NCBI RefSeq assembly: GCF_013317235.1
Contig: NZ_WLCM01000022.1
Span: 1-64,000 of the forward strand
Length of the DNA: 64,000 nt
Origin: Leisingera sp. ANG59
GTDB lineage: Bacteria; Pseudomonadota; Alphaproteobacteria; Rhodobacterales; Rhodobacteraceae
Reading direction: 5' to 3'
Of this stretch, positions 16,074 to 24,505 are shown one piece after another; position 1 is the first letter of the stretch, and each line of letters starts with the position of its first letter. The notes beneath the pieces were generated by a model, which was given only the letters and a program-made list of their open reading frames with translations, was not told the DNA's origin and ran no database searches. The translations under genes and the position numbers were made by a program.

Positions 16074-19000
16074 GCGGCGCCCTCCAGCTCTGCCATGATC
16101 GAGTTGCGGCGGGTGCTCCAAAGGCCTGCGTCAAACAGTGCGCGGAAGCGGTCGCGCATGGCGGCGAGCGCTTCGGGGTTTTCGCGCTCCATGAATTCGA
16201 CCAGGTCGTCGCGGCCCAGGGTGGCCTCAAAATAGAGGTCGAACAGATGCGGCTGCACCACCTGCGCCAGATGCGCGAAGGCGGCCATGTGGTCGAGGGT
16301 GGCGGCGATCTCCGCCGCACCGCGGAAGCCGTGGTTCATCATCGAGGTGGCCCAGTCCGGATTGGCGGCGCGGGCGCGGGTGACGCGAGCGATTTCCTCG
16401 CCCAAACTGCGCGCCTGCGGCTTGTCGGGGCGGGTTGCGTCGAGGTGGTAGAGCGCGGGTGTGGTTTGGCCGATCCGCGCCATTGCGGCGGCAAAGCCGG
16501 CCTCATGCGCGGCATAGTCGGACGCGACCAGCAGGTCGGTTTCCGGCAAGTCCTGCAAGTGCACAAAACTGTCAGCACCCTGCAGGCGGGTTTCCAGCGC
16601 CCCGCGGGCGTCGCTGATCTCTCCTTTGGCGTCGATGGCGTGGGAGGAGGCATTGAGCCAAGCCTCGCCAGCCGCTTGCCGTGCGTCGTCTGTGTAGTCG
16701 TCCAGATGCGGGTTCATCGACAAGCCGTACTGGCCCGGCTTGGGACCGAAGACGCGCGGGGTCTCGGTGAGATACGGGTTGTCGGCCTGCGCCTCCTCGC
16801 GGCCCGCGAGGGCGGCAGCGGCAGTTTCGAACATCTGGGCAAGGCCGGGAAAGACATCGCGGAACAGGCCGGACACCCGCAGGGTCACGTCGATGCGCGG
16901 GCGGTTCAGCATTGAGAGCGGCAGCACCTCGAAACCGGAGACGCGCTCGGAGCCTTCGTCCCATTTCGGTGCCAGGCCTGCGAGGTGCAGCGCCATCGCG
17001 AACTCCTCGCCCGCGGTGCGCATGGTGGCGGAGCCCCAGAGATCGATCACCAGCCCCTTGGGCCAGTCGCCGTGGTCCTGAAGATGGCGGCGCAGCAGCT
17101 CTTCCGCCAGTTTGACCCCTTGCGCATGCGCCGCCCGAGACGGCACCGCCCGCGGATCGGTGGTAAAGAGGTTGCGCCCGGTGGGGATCACATCGGCGCG
17201 GCCGCGGAAGGGCGAGCCAGAGGGGCCCGGGGTGACGATCTTGCCGTCCAGCGCGGCGATCAGCCCGGCGCGTTCCTCTGCCCCGCATTGGCCGGTGCCG
17301 AAGATATGCAGGCCCTCGCCGTACTGGCTTTCCTTGATGTCGCAGACAAAGGCGTCGATGCGGGTGATCGCCTCCGCCGGGGAGGTGTCGGGGGTGAGGC
17401 CGAGGTCGGCCTCCACACCGGTTCCCTGCGCTTCGGCGCGGATGTCGCCGATCAGCCGGTCGCGGCGGGCGGGATCAAGGCCGTCGGCAGTGGAATATTC
17501 ATCCAGCAGGCTTTCAAGCCGCGCCATGCCCTCGGGCAGGTTTGTCTGCGCCAGCGGAGGGGGTAGGTGGCCGATGGTGACGGCACCGATGCGGCGCTTG
17601 GCCTGGGCGGCCTCGCCGGGATCGTTGACGATGAACGGATAGGCGACGGGCAGCGGGCCGGTCAGCACCTCTGGCCAGCAGGCGGCGGAAAGCGCGACCG
17701 CTTTGCCCGGCAGCCACTCCAGCGTGCCGTGGGCGCCGATGTGGACAAGGGCGTCGGTTTGGCTGCGCAGCCACAGATAAAATGCCACATAGGCATGGCG
17801 CGGCGTGCGGTCGAGGTCGTGGTAGTCATCGACGCGGGTTTTCACTTCGCCGCGTTCGGGCTGCAGCGCGATCAGGGCGTTGCATGCGCGCAAGGCCTTG
17901 AAGTGAAAGGCTTCATCACGGCAATCCGGGTCTTGTTCCGGGGCGCCCCAGGCCTGGGTCAGGGTGTCCTGAAGGTCTTGCGGCAGGGTGGCGAGGGCCT
18001 GGCGGTAGTCCTTCAGCGGGACGCTGAGTGTTTCTTCCATCAGCCGCAGGCCGGTGTTTTTCAGCGCCTCGACAGCGTAGCCCTGGGCCGCCAGTTCGCG
18101 CAGGATTTCGTCGCAGGAAGCAAGCGCGTCGAGGCCGACGGCATGGGCGAGATTGTGGTCGCGGCCGGGATAGGTGGAGAGGATCAGGGCGAGGCGTTTC
18201 TCGGCATTCGGCAGCTTGGCGAGGCGCAGCCAGCCCTCGACGCGGTCGATGGCGGCCTTGATGCGGTCCGCGTCGGCGCGGTGGGCGAAGCGGGAATACT
18301 GAAGGTCCGGGTCTTTCTTTCCCGGCGATTTGAAGCTGACGACGCCTGCGAAGATGCGGCCGTCAACCTCGGGCAGGACGACGTGCATGGCGAGGTCGGC
18401 AGGCGAGAGGCCGCGGTCGGCCTCGGCCCAGTCTTTCTTGCGCGCGGTGGAGAGGGCGACCTGGAACACCGGGCAGCCGGTGGCGGAGAGCGGCGAGGCG
18501 TTGCCGTCGGTGCCTTGGGCAGAAAAGGCGGTGGCGTTGATGATGGCGCCAGGGTTCAGCCCAGGGAGTATTTCACGCAGCCAGTTGGCTGCAGAAGGGG
18601 CTTTGAGGCTGGCGGCAAAGACGCCGTAGGCGGCATAGCCGCGGGCGCGCAGCTCTTCGATCAGAGTATCGACCGGGGCGGTGTCGGCAGCGGTGAGGTA
18701 GGAGCGGTAGAAGCTCACCAGAACCAGCGGTTTGTCCTGCGGCGGCAGGTCGGCCAGAACGCCCTTGGCCGGGTCGTAGAAGCCGTGTTCGGGAGTGGTT
18801 TTGAGGCCGATCACGGGTCCTGCGTAGAGGCCGGCGGCGAGGGAGAGTTGGGCCAGCGCGGCCTGGGCTGCCACCGCTCCGCCGGCGTCGCACAGGGATT
18901 GCAGGCGGCGCAGGGTGGAGACGGGCAGGGTCGAGAGCTCATCCAGCCGCGCATCCTCGCGCCCGTCGGCGGGCAGGACCGCCAGCGCAATCCCCTTGCG

Positions 19001-19315
19001 GCGGGCGAGGTCCTGCAGGGTGGCAAGTCCGTACGACCAGTAGCTTTCACCGCCGATCAGGCGGACCAGGACGCCCTTGGCGCCCTCAAGCGTCTGTTCC
19101 GCGTAGACGTCGACCGAGAGCGGGTGCTTCAGAGCAACCAGATTGGCGAGACGCAACGAAGGCAGTTTACCGTCGGCGCGGTGCCAGCCCGCCGCGAAGG
19201 CGCCGAGATCGCTGTCGGAGAAGGACAGCACCACAAGGTCCGCAGGCGTTTGCCCGAGGTCCTGCGGGGTGTCGGTCTCGTCAAGGCCGTGGCTTTCGCG
19301 GAAGACGACGTGCAT
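16070..19315 (-). CDS. cobN: Cobaltochelatase large subunit CobN
   Basis: A 1081-residue porphyrin/corrin-binding subunit of the ATP-dependent cobalt chelatase CobNST. It inserts Co(II) into hydrogenobyrinic acid a,c-diamide. Recognisable CobN/BchH segments include LVLVSFYRSYLTAADTAPVD, LVHIGAHGTLEWLPGKAVAL, GNASPLSATGCPVFQVALS and MNHGFRGAAEIAATLDHMAA near the C terminus. It is shorter than the roughly 1270-residue Pseudomonas denitrificans protein, but the conserved N- and C-terminal blocks are both present, so I do not read it as truncated. cobS and cobT are not in the window. It follows cobW after a 163-bp gap with a repeat element and overlaps cobG by 4 bp. Confidence 0.95.
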   Translation of the reverse strand: MHVVFRESHGLDETDTPQDLGQTPADLVVLSFSDSDLGAFAAGWHRADGKLPSLRLANLVALKHPLSVDVYAEQTLEGAKGVLVRLIGGESYWSYGLATLQDLARRKGIALAVLPADGREDARLDELSTLPVSTLRRLQSLCDAGGAVAAQAALAQLSLAAGLYAGPVIGLKTTPEHGFYDPAKGVLADLPPQDKPLVLVSFYRSYLTAADTAPVDTLIEELRARGYAAYGVFAASLKAPSAANWLREILPGLNPGAIINATAFSAQGTDGNASPLSATGCPVFQVALSTARKKDWAEADRGLSPADLAMHVVLPEVDGRIFAGVVSFKSPGKKDPDLQYSRFAHRADADRIKAAIDRVEGWLRLAKLPNAEKRLALILSTYPGRDHNLAHAVGLDALASCDEILRELAAQGYAVEALKNTGLRLMEETLSVPLKDYRQALATLPQDLQDTLTQAWGAPEQDPDCRDEAFHFKALRACNALIALQPERGEVKTRVDDYHDLDRTPRHAYVAFYLWLRSQTDALVHIGAHGTLEWLPGKAVALSAACWPEVLTGPLPVAYPFIVNDPGEAAQAKRRIGAVTIGHLPPPLAQTNLPEGMARLESLLDEYSTADGLDPARRDRLIGDIRAEAQGTGVEADLGLTPDTSPAEAITRIDAFVCDIKESQYGEGLHIFGTGQCGAEERAGLIAALDGKIVTPGPSGSPFRGRADVIPTGRNLFTTDPRAVPSRAAHAQGVKLAEELLRRHLQDHGDWPKGLVIDLWGSATMRTAGEEFAMALHLAGLAPKWDEGSERVSGFEVLPLSMLNRPRIDVTLRVSGLFRDVFPGLAQMFETAAAALAGREEAQADNPYLTETPRVFGPKPGQYGLSMNPHLDDYTDDARQAAGEAWLNASSHAIDAKGEISDARGALETRLQGADSFVHLQDLPETDLLVASDYAAHEAGFAAAMARIGQTTPALYHLDATRPDKPQARSLGEEIARVTRARAANPDWATSMMNHGFRGAAEIAATLDHMAAFAHLAQVVQPHLFDLYFEATLGRDDLVEFMERENPEALAAMRDRFRALFDAGLWSTRRNSIMAELEGAA

Positions 19316-19356
19316 GGATCAGGCTCCCTGCCTGCATTTCTGATTGGAAACGGGGA

Positions 19357-19442
19357 GGGCAGCGCCCGGCCCGGCGGGGCAGGAAGCGAAGCGCCCGCCA
19401 CGTGGGGGGCGGGACGGGCGCTGCCCGGCCTTCGGCCAGGCG
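19357..19442. repeat. GGGCGCTGCC-type palindromic repeat, copy A (cobN-cobW gap)
   Basis: A 12-bp perfect inverted repeat, GGGCAGCGCCCG (19357-19368) and CGGGCGCTGCCC (19415-19426), encloses a CCCGCC/GGCGGG hairpin. A GGCCTTCGGCC hairpin follows. The right half aligns with copy B near 21.95 kb. It separates cobW from cobN within one transcription direction, so it may set differential expression by folding in the mRNA. Confidence 0.7.
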
Positions 19443-19478
19443 GTGCCGTCAAAAATCTGACACTTCGCTAACATGGAA

Positions 19479-20513
19479 TTACGCCCCTAGCTCGGCGCGG
19501 ATGGCCTGTTCGTCGATGTCGTCATGCTCGGCAATGACGACTAGGGCAGTCTTGCGCGGCTGTGCGCCCCAGGGTTGATCGTACTGGGCGCGCAGGCGCT
19601 CGCCCACGGCCTGAACCAGCATCCGCATCGGTTTTCCCTCCACCGCGACATAGCCTTTGACGCGCAGGATGTTGCGCTCGCGGGCGAGTTTCACGATGGC
19701 ATTCTGCAGCGCTTCCGGGTCGGAGACTTCGCCCATTTCGACAACGATGCTTTCAAAATCGTCATGCTCGTGGTCGTGATGGCCGTCGTGGTGGCTGGGG
19801 CGGGCCTCCAGGTCGTCCTCGGCGGCGGCGCCCAGGCCCAGGATGATGCGCGGGTCGATGACGCCCTCGCTCATCGGCAGGATCGGCAGCTTGCGCGGCG
19901 CCTCGGCCTCGATCACCGCGCGGGCCTTCTCGACGCCTGCGTCGCCGGCCAGGTCGGCCTTGGACAGAAGCACAATGTCGGCGCAGGAGATCTGGTCCTC
20001 GAACACCTCGGACAGCGGGGTTTCGTGGTCGATGCTGTCATCCGCCTCGCGCTGGGCCTGAACCGCGTCCAGGTCGGGCGCGAACTGGCCCTTGGCAACC
20101 GCCTCGGCATCGGCCAGGGCAATCACGCCGTCGACGGTGATACGGGAGCGGATCGCGGGCCAGTCGAAAGCCTTCAGGAGCGGCTTGGGCAGCGCCAGGC
20201 CGGAGGTTTCGATCACGATGTGATCGGGTTTTTCAGGCAGGTCCATCAGCTGTTCGATGGTAGGGATGAAATCATCGGCCACAGTGCAGCAGATGCAGCC
20301 GTTGGCCAGCTCCATGATGTTCTCCGCCGGGCAGTTTTCATCGGCGCAGGACTTCAGGATGTCGCCGTCCACACCGGCGGTGCCGAACTCATTCACCACC
20401 ACCGCCAGGCGCTTGCCCTGCGGGTTCTGCATCAGGTGGCGGATCAGGGTGGTCTTGCCCGCTCCGAGGAAGCCGGTGATGACGGTGACGGGGATCTTGT
20501 TGAGGTCGCTCAT
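19479..20513 (-). CDS. cobW: CobW-type GTP-binding metallochaperone
   Basis: A 344-residue COG0523 P-loop GTPase. VITGFLGAGKTTLIRHLM is the Walker A motif and NGCICCTVADDF is the family metal-binding CxCC site. A His/Asp-rich stretch (SHHDGHHDHEHDD) before the CobW C-terminal domain would bind metal. In aerobic B12 operons CobW is thought to deliver Co(II) toward the CobNST chelatase. Position immediately upstream of cobN and downstream of the B12 riboswitch supports that over a zinc chaperone role. Two bp separate it from the DUF1636 gene. Confidence 0.93.
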   Translation of the reverse strand: MSDLNKIPVTVITGFLGAGKTTLIRHLMQNPQGKRLAVVVNEFGTAGVDGDILKSCADENCPAENIMELANGCICCTVADDFIPTIEQLMDLPEKPDHIVIETSGLALPKPLLKAFDWPAIRSRITVDGVIALADAEAVAKGQFAPDLDAVQAQREADDSIDHETPLSEVFEDQISCADIVLLSKADLAGDAGVEKARAVIEAEAPRKLPILPMSEGVIDPRIILGLGAAAEDDLEARPSHHDGHHDHEHDDFESIVVEMGEVSDPEALQNAIVKLARERNILRVKGYVAVEGKPMRMLVQAVGERLRAQYDQPWGAQPRKTALVVIAEHDDIDEQAIRAELGA

Positions 20514-20515
20514 GT

Positions 20516-20926
20516 TTACTCCTCGGAGAAGAACTTGGCCGGCGGGATGCGGGCAACGGATTGCTTGCGGAAGGTCTGCGGGCGTTCGCGCCAGGGCACA
20601 ACGCCGTCGGCGGTAGCGGCGTAAGCCGCGGCGCCTTCAAGGATTTCGGGGACATGCTGGTCCGGGTCGAGATCGCCGTAGACATAGGTCCAGCGCTCCG
20701 CGCCGCCGACCAGCGCCACGGCGCAGCCGCGCTTGCAGGAGGACAGGCATTCGACGCCGCGCAGGCGAACGCCTTCGGGCATTCCGGCCTCTTCCAGTGC
20801 GGCGTGCAGGATAGCGCCGGGGCGTGCAGCCTCGGGGTCGGCGCCCTCGCGGCGGCAGGTGAGGCAAACGGTCAGCGTGACCGGTCCCTGGGTGCTGGCA
20901 GTCTTGCCTGCCATATCGTCAGCCAT
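20516..20926 (-). CDS. DUF1636 thioredoxin-like putative metal-binding protein, first gene of cob operon
   Basis: A 136-residue DUF1636 protein. Cysteine motifs CLTCRREG (N-terminal) and CLSSCKRGC (middle) recall a 2Fe-2S thioredoxin-like ferredoxin fold. The family is repeatedly found beside cobW/cobN, but its function is not established; an electron-transfer or metal-handling role in cobalt insertion is an inference. The start has AGGAG eight bases upstream and lies about 115 bp beyond the B12 riboswitch, making this the first gene under its control. Confidence 0.88.
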   Translation of the reverse strand: MADDMAGKTASTQGPVTLTVCLTCRREGADPEAARPGAILHAALEEAGMPEGVRLRGVECLSSCKRGCAVALVGGAERWTYVYGDLDPDQHVPEILEGAAAYAATADGVVPWRERPQTFRKQSVARIPPAKFFSEE

Positions 20927-21034
20927 CAGCGCGTCTCCTGTCGCGGCAGGGCTTGCGGGATGGCCAGAAAGGAACTGTGTCGTGCCAGTCCCTCACCCGG
21001 TTGCAGAACACCCCGTCTGCCCGTTGATCTCGTC

Positions 21035-21218
21035 GTCGCTGGCAGGTCTCCCGGCTTGCGGATGCCAAGGCGCTCAGGCCTTGCCGGCCATCCTGCCTTC
21101 CCGGGCTCTCTCCCAGTGGCATGGCGGCCTCATCCGGTCACGGTCGCGGGGGCGGCTGTACTTCGGCCTCGGATGGCCTTCACATTCCCTCTTCGCCTGT
21201 TTTCACAGGAACCAGCGG
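21035..21218 (-). promoter_or_regulatory. Cobalamin (AdoCbl-type) riboswitch controlling the cob operon
   Basis: Read on the minus strand, the region contains the B12 box GCAAGCCGGGAGACCTGCC (complement of 21041-21059). It also has the upstream core GAAGAGGGAATGTGAAG, a GCCCCCGCGACCGTGACCGG segment and a 5' GGTTCC closing strand (21208-21213). These are the standard cobalamin riboswitch elements in order. It sits in the leader of the DUF1636-cobW-cobN operon and should switch it off when cobalamin is plentiful. A GGACTG...CAGTTCC hairpin between it and the start codon may be part of the expression platform. cobO, divergent beyond it, is not in its transcript. Confidence 0.93.
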
Positions 21219-21246
21219 AACCCCCTTGCGCTATGGCGGGCTTCTT

Positions 21247-21252
21247 TGTCAA
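21247..21252 (-). promoter_or_regulatory. Candidate -35 (TTGACA) for the cob operon
   Basis: TTGACA on the minus strand lies 34 bp upstream of the riboswitch 5' strand, at a suitable distance for its promoter. No clear -10 hexamer is seen at the expected spacing, so this is tentative. Confidence 0.3.
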
Positions 21253-21282
21253 GACATGGGGTCAAACAGCTGGAGAGCCCCC

Positions 21283-21918
21283 ATGAGCGAAAAGTCCGAA
21301 ACCGGCATTTCAGAAGAAGAAGCCGCCCGTCACGCGTCCAAGATGGCCAAGAAGAAAGCGGCGCGCGACCGGATGATGAAAACCAAGGAGGGCGAGAAGG
21401 GCCTGATCATCGTTCACACCGGTCCAGGCAAGGGCAAATCCTCCTCGGGCTTCGGCATGATCATGCGCTGCATCGCCCACAAGATGCCCTGCGCCGTGGT
21501 GCAGTTCATCAAGGGCGCCTGGCAGACCGGCGAGCGGACGCTGATCGAGGAGAACTTCAGTGATCTCTGCCAGTTCTATGCAATGGGAGAAGGCTTTACC
21601 TGGGAGACTCAGGACAAGGCCCGCGACATTGCCGCGGCGCAGAAGGGCTGGGAGAAGGCCAAGGAGATGATCCTGGACGAGCGCAACACCATGGTGCTCT
21701 TGGACGAGATCAACATCGCCCTGCGCTATGAGTATCTGGACCTGGAGGAGGTGCTGGAGTTCCTGGTGGAGCAGAAACCGCCGATGACCCATGTGGTGCT
21801 GACGGGCAGGAACGCCAAGGAAGAGCTGATCGAGATCGCCGACCTGGTGACCGAGATGGGGCAGATCAAGCATCCGTTCCGCGCCGGCGTGAAGGCGCAG
21901 AAGGGTGTGGAGTTTTAA
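21283..21918 (+). CDS. cobO: Cob(I)yrinic acid a,c-diamide adenosyltransferase
   Basis: A 211-residue CobA/CobO/BtuR-type ATP:corrinoid adenosyltransferase. The P-loop is HTGPGKGKSSSGFGM near residues 43-57, and VVQFIKGAWQTGER and VLLDEINIALRYEYLDLEEV follow. The charged N-terminal helix (residues 1-35) is typical. It transfers the 5'-deoxyadenosyl group to reduced corrinoids. It is divergent from the riboswitch-led operon. Its ATG is preceded by GGAGAG, and its own promoter must lie in the ~65 bp between the riboswitch and the start. Confidence 0.95.
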   Translation: MSEKSETGISEEEAARHASKMAKKKAARDRMMKTKEGEKGLIIVHTGPGKGKSSSGFGMIMRCIAHKMPCAVVQFIKGAWQTGERTLIEENFSDLCQFYAMGEGFTWETQDKARDIAAAQKGWEKAKEMILDERNTMVLLDEINIALRYEYLDLEEVLEFLVEQKPPMTHVVLTGRNAKEELIEIADLVTEMGQIKHPFRAGVKAQKGVEF

Positions 21919-21924
21919 CGCTCA

Positions 21925-22016
21925 GGGCAGCGCCCGAGCCTGGGTGGGCGTAAATGCGCCCTCCCGTGGGGAGGGTCGGGCGCTGCCCGGCATATCAGCC
22001 GGGCAAGGCGGTCAAG
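21925..22016. repeat. GGGCGCTGCC-type palindromic repeat, copy B (cobO/glpD convergent gap)
   Basis: A 13-bp perfect inverted repeat, GGGCAGCGCCCGA (21925-21937) and TCGGGCGCTGCCC (21976-21988), contains a GGGCG/CGCCC hairpin and a CTCCC/GGGAG hairpin. A GCCCGG...CCGGGC hairpin follows. It fills the gap between convergent cobO and glpD, so it probably acts as a bidirectional terminator or 3'-end stabiliser. Confidence 0.7.
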
Positions 22017-23589
22017 CCGCGCGTTGAGCCGCTTTTCCCTGAATGTAGGCATCCACTGCCGCGCGCTGGGCTTCATCCAAACGCAGGCCCAGCTTGGTGC
22101 GCCGCCACAGGTAATCCTCACCGTTGCGCACCCATTCGCGGGCAATGGCCCAATCGAGTTCCTGTGCGGTGATCGTTGCGCCGAAGTCCTGCCCCAGGTC
22201 TGCGGCGGATTTGGCCGCCCCGAGTACATCCCACGCCTCGGTGCCGTAAGCGCGGATCAGGCGGCGGGTCCCGTAGGGCGTCAGGAACGGGTAGTCCGCT
22301 GCGAGTTTGGCGCGCAGCATTTCCACATCCGCCACCGCAAAATCGCCGCCCGGCAGGGCAACCCCTGCGGTCCAGTCTGCGGGCAGCTGCGGGAACACCT
22401 CGCCGATCTTCGCCAGCGCCGCCTCGGCCAGCTTGCGGTAGGTGGTTATCTTGCCGCCGAAGACATTGAGCAGCGGCGCTTGGGCCTTTTCCAGCGTCAG
22501 CACATATTCCCGGGTCGCCGCGGTGGCGGAGCTGGCGCCGTCGTCATAAAGCGGGCGCACCCCGGAATAGGTCCAGACAATGTCCTCGAGCTTGAGCGGC
22601 TGATTGAAATATCCGGACGCGAAATCAATCAGATAGTCCTGTTCTTCCACGGTGCATTCCGGCGCGGTGTCGGGGTCCGGGTGGTCGGCATCGGTGGTGC
22701 CGATCAGGGTGAAATCTTCCTCGTAGGGAATGGCGAAGATGATCCGCCCGTCCGTTCCTTGGAAGAAATAGCAGCGGCCGTGATCAAACAGTTTCGGCAC
22801 CACGATATGGCTGCCGCGCACCAGGCGGACGTTTTCACGGCTGTTCTGGCCCAGCTTCTGGTGCAGCACGTCGGCGACCCACGGCCCGCCCGCGTTGACC
22901 AGCATCTTTGCGCGGCGCTGATGGGTGTCGCCGCTGGCCTGGTTCTGCAGGGTGATCACCCAGTGGTCCGCATGGCGCTCGGCTGACAGCACCTTGGTCC
23001 GGGTCAGGATCTCGGCGCCGCGGGCCTGCGCGTCGCGGGCGTTCAGGACAACCAGGCGGGCGTCCTCGATCCAGCAGTCGGAGTATTCAAAGGCGGTCTT
23101 GAACTTGTCCTTCAGGGGGCGGCCTGCCGGGTCGGCGGCCAGGTCAAGTTTCGCTGTGCCGGGCAGGATGCCGCGCTTGCCCAGGCTATCGTACAGGAAC
23201 AGGCCCAGCCGGATCAGCCAGGCAGGGCGGCGGCCCTTCATCCAGGGCATGAAAGTCGTGAGCAGTTTCGAGGTCGGTGTGTCGCTGTCGAACCGCATGT
23301 CCTTGTGGAACGGCAGCACGAACCGCATCGGCCAGGAGATATGCGGCATCGCCTTCAAGAGCACCTCGCGTTCGATCAGCGCCTCGCGCACCAGGCGGAA
23401 CTCGCAATATTCCAGATAGCGTAACCCGCCGTGAAACAGTTTGGTGGAGGCGGAGGAGGTGGCGGAGGCGAGGTCATTCATCTCTGCCAGCGTCACCGAC
23501 AAGCCGCGGCCGGCGGCGTCGCGGGCGATGCCGCAGCCGTTGATGCCGCCGCCGATGATGAAAAGGTCCGTTACAGGCGTGTCAGTCAT
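22012..23589 (-). CDS. glpD: Aerobic glycerol-3-phosphate dehydrogenase
   Basis: A 525-residue FAD-dependent membrane-associated dehydrogenase oxidising sn-glycerol-3-phosphate to dihydroxyacetone phosphate with electrons to quinone. LFIIGGGINGCGIARDAAGR is the FAD-binding GxGxxG loop. SSASTKLFHGGLRYLEYCEF is a GlpD hallmark, and VFGGKITTYRKLAE lies before the C-terminal domain. It overlaps the upstream DeoR-type regulator gene by 8 bp, so the two form an operon. Confidence 0.95.
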   Translation of the reverse strand: MTDTPVTDLFIIGGGINGCGIARDAAGRGLSVTLAEMNDLASATSSASTKLFHGGLRYLEYCEFRLVREALIEREVLLKAMPHISWPMRFVLPFHKDMRFDSDTPTSKLLTTFMPWMKGRRPAWLIRLGLFLYDSLGKRGILPGTAKLDLAADPAGRPLKDKFKTAFEYSDCWIEDARLVVLNARDAQARGAEILTRTKVLSAERHADHWVITLQNQASGDTHQRRAKMLVNAGGPWVADVLHQKLGQNSRENVRLVRGSHIVVPKLFDHGRCYFFQGTDGRIIFAIPYEEDFTLIGTTDADHPDPDTAPECTVEEQDYLIDFASGYFNQPLKLEDIVWTYSGVRPLYDDGASSATAATREYVLTLEKAQAPLLNVFGGKITTYRKLAEAALAKIGEVFPQLPADWTAGVALPGGDFAVADVEMLRAKLAADYPFLTPYGTRRLIRAYGTEAWDVLGAAKSAADLGQDFGATITAQELDWAIAREWVRNGEDYLWRRTKLGLRLDEAQRAAVDAYIQGKAAQRAA

Positions 23590-24367
23590 TTTCGCTGCTT
23601 TCGTTTTGTCCTGCGGTCAGGATGCGGGTGCCGGCGGCCTGCGCGGCCTCGGCAAATTCTGCGGGGACCGGGCGGTCAGTGATCACCACGTCAAGGTCGG
23701 AGACATCACAGATACGCACCGGGGCTGCGCGGTCGAACTTGCTGCCATCGCAGACCAGCACCTTTTGGCGGGCGTTCTTCAGGATGGCGCGGGCAACGGA
23801 AACCTCGCGGGTGTCATGATCCATCACCGCGCCGTCCGCATCCAAAGCTGAGGCGCCGATGACGGCAAAATCCACCTTGTAGCGAAAGAAGAAGTCGACC
23901 GCGTCCTCTCCCACTATGGCGCCGTCACTTTGCCGCACGGTGCCGCCTGCAAGGATCAGTTCCTTTGCCTGACCGCCCATCATCATATTGATAATATTGA
24001 TGTTGTTGGAGATCACCGTGAGGCCGCTGTGGCCCGAGAGCGCGCGGGCGACCTGCTCCGTGGAGGTGCCGATGTTGAGGCTGATCGAGCAATTGTCGGG
24101 GATCAGCTCTGCCGCAAGCGCAGCCATCGCCAGCTTGTTGCCGGCGTTCAGCTTGCGCCTGTCCTCGTAGCCCTGGCTGGCGGCGGAGCTGACCCGGACG
24201 GCGCCGCCATGCACGCGGGACAACGCGCCCCGCGCCGACAGATCGCGCAGGTCCGCGCGAACGGTCTGCAGGGATACGCCAAAGCGGCGGGAGAGATCCT
24301 CGACCTCGACCCGGTCCTGCCGGCTCAGGAGGGAGATGATTTCGTTCTGACGGCTCAGGGCATCCAT
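23582..24367 (-). CDS. glpR: DeoR-family transcriptional regulator (GlpR-like)
   Basis: A 261-residue regulator. The N-terminal winged HTH (residues ~5-60) contains VEDLSRRFGVSLQTVRADLR and the DeoR signature LSRVHGGAV. The C-terminal DeoRC sugar-phosphate-sensing domain includes NIGTSTEQVARAL and VCDGSKFDR. Co-transcription with glpD (8-bp overlap) makes glycerol-3-phosphate the likely effector. Repeated TTTCGTTT half-sites just upstream (24424-24457) are its likely operator and suggest autoregulation. Confidence 0.88.
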   Translation of the reverse strand: MDALSRQNEIISLLSRQDRVEVEDLSRRFGVSLQTVRADLRDLSARGALSRVHGGAVRVSSAASQGYEDRRKLNAGNKLAMAALAAELIPDNCSISLNIGTSTEQVARALSGHSGLTVISNNINIINMMMGGQAKELILAGGTVRQSDGAIVGEDAVDFFFRYKVDFAVIGASALDADGAVMDHDTREVSVARAILKNARQKVLVCDGSKFDRAAPVRICDVSDLDVVITDRPVPAEFAEAAQAAGTRILTAGQNESSEND

Positions 24368-24422
24368 TTGCTTTCCTTTCGCCGCGATTCTGTAGCCTAC
24401 TGCGCAAGAGAAGTCACTATTG

Positions 24423-24458
24423 TTTTCGTTTCTATTTCGTTTTCAATGGAAACGAAAG
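24423..24458. promoter_or_regulatory. Cluster of TTTCGTTT half-sites, candidate GlpR operator
   Basis: Three copies of TTTCGTTT/AAACGAAA occur in 35 bp: 24424-24431, 24435-24442 and inverted at 24450-24457. They lie 56 bp upstream of the DeoR-type gene. TTCG-containing dyads are typical of DeoR/GlpR operators. Confidence 0.5.
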
Positions 24459-24481
24459 GGCGCACCATTTCTGGCGCGCCC
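24455..24481 (-). terminator. Terminator after the DUF1513 gene
   Basis: On the minus strand a GGGCGC/GCGCCC stem (24476-24481 with 24458-24463) is followed by TTTCGTTT, 25 bp beyond the stop of the DUF1513 gene. The T-rich tail overlaps the GlpR-type half-site. Confidence 0.5.
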
Positions 24482-24505
24482 TGTGATTGTCCCGGTTGTC
24501 TTGTT

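Noticed and set aside
16070-19315. cobN as a truncated gene because it is shorter than the Pseudomonas denitrificans protein
   Set aside because: Conserved N- and C-terminal blocks are both present and its end overlaps cobG by ATGA, so it is a naturally shorter form.
17567-19471. A 634-codon plus-strand frame opposite cobN
   Set aside because: Antisense to a conserved gene; composition is a GC shadow and there is no ribosome site or family match.
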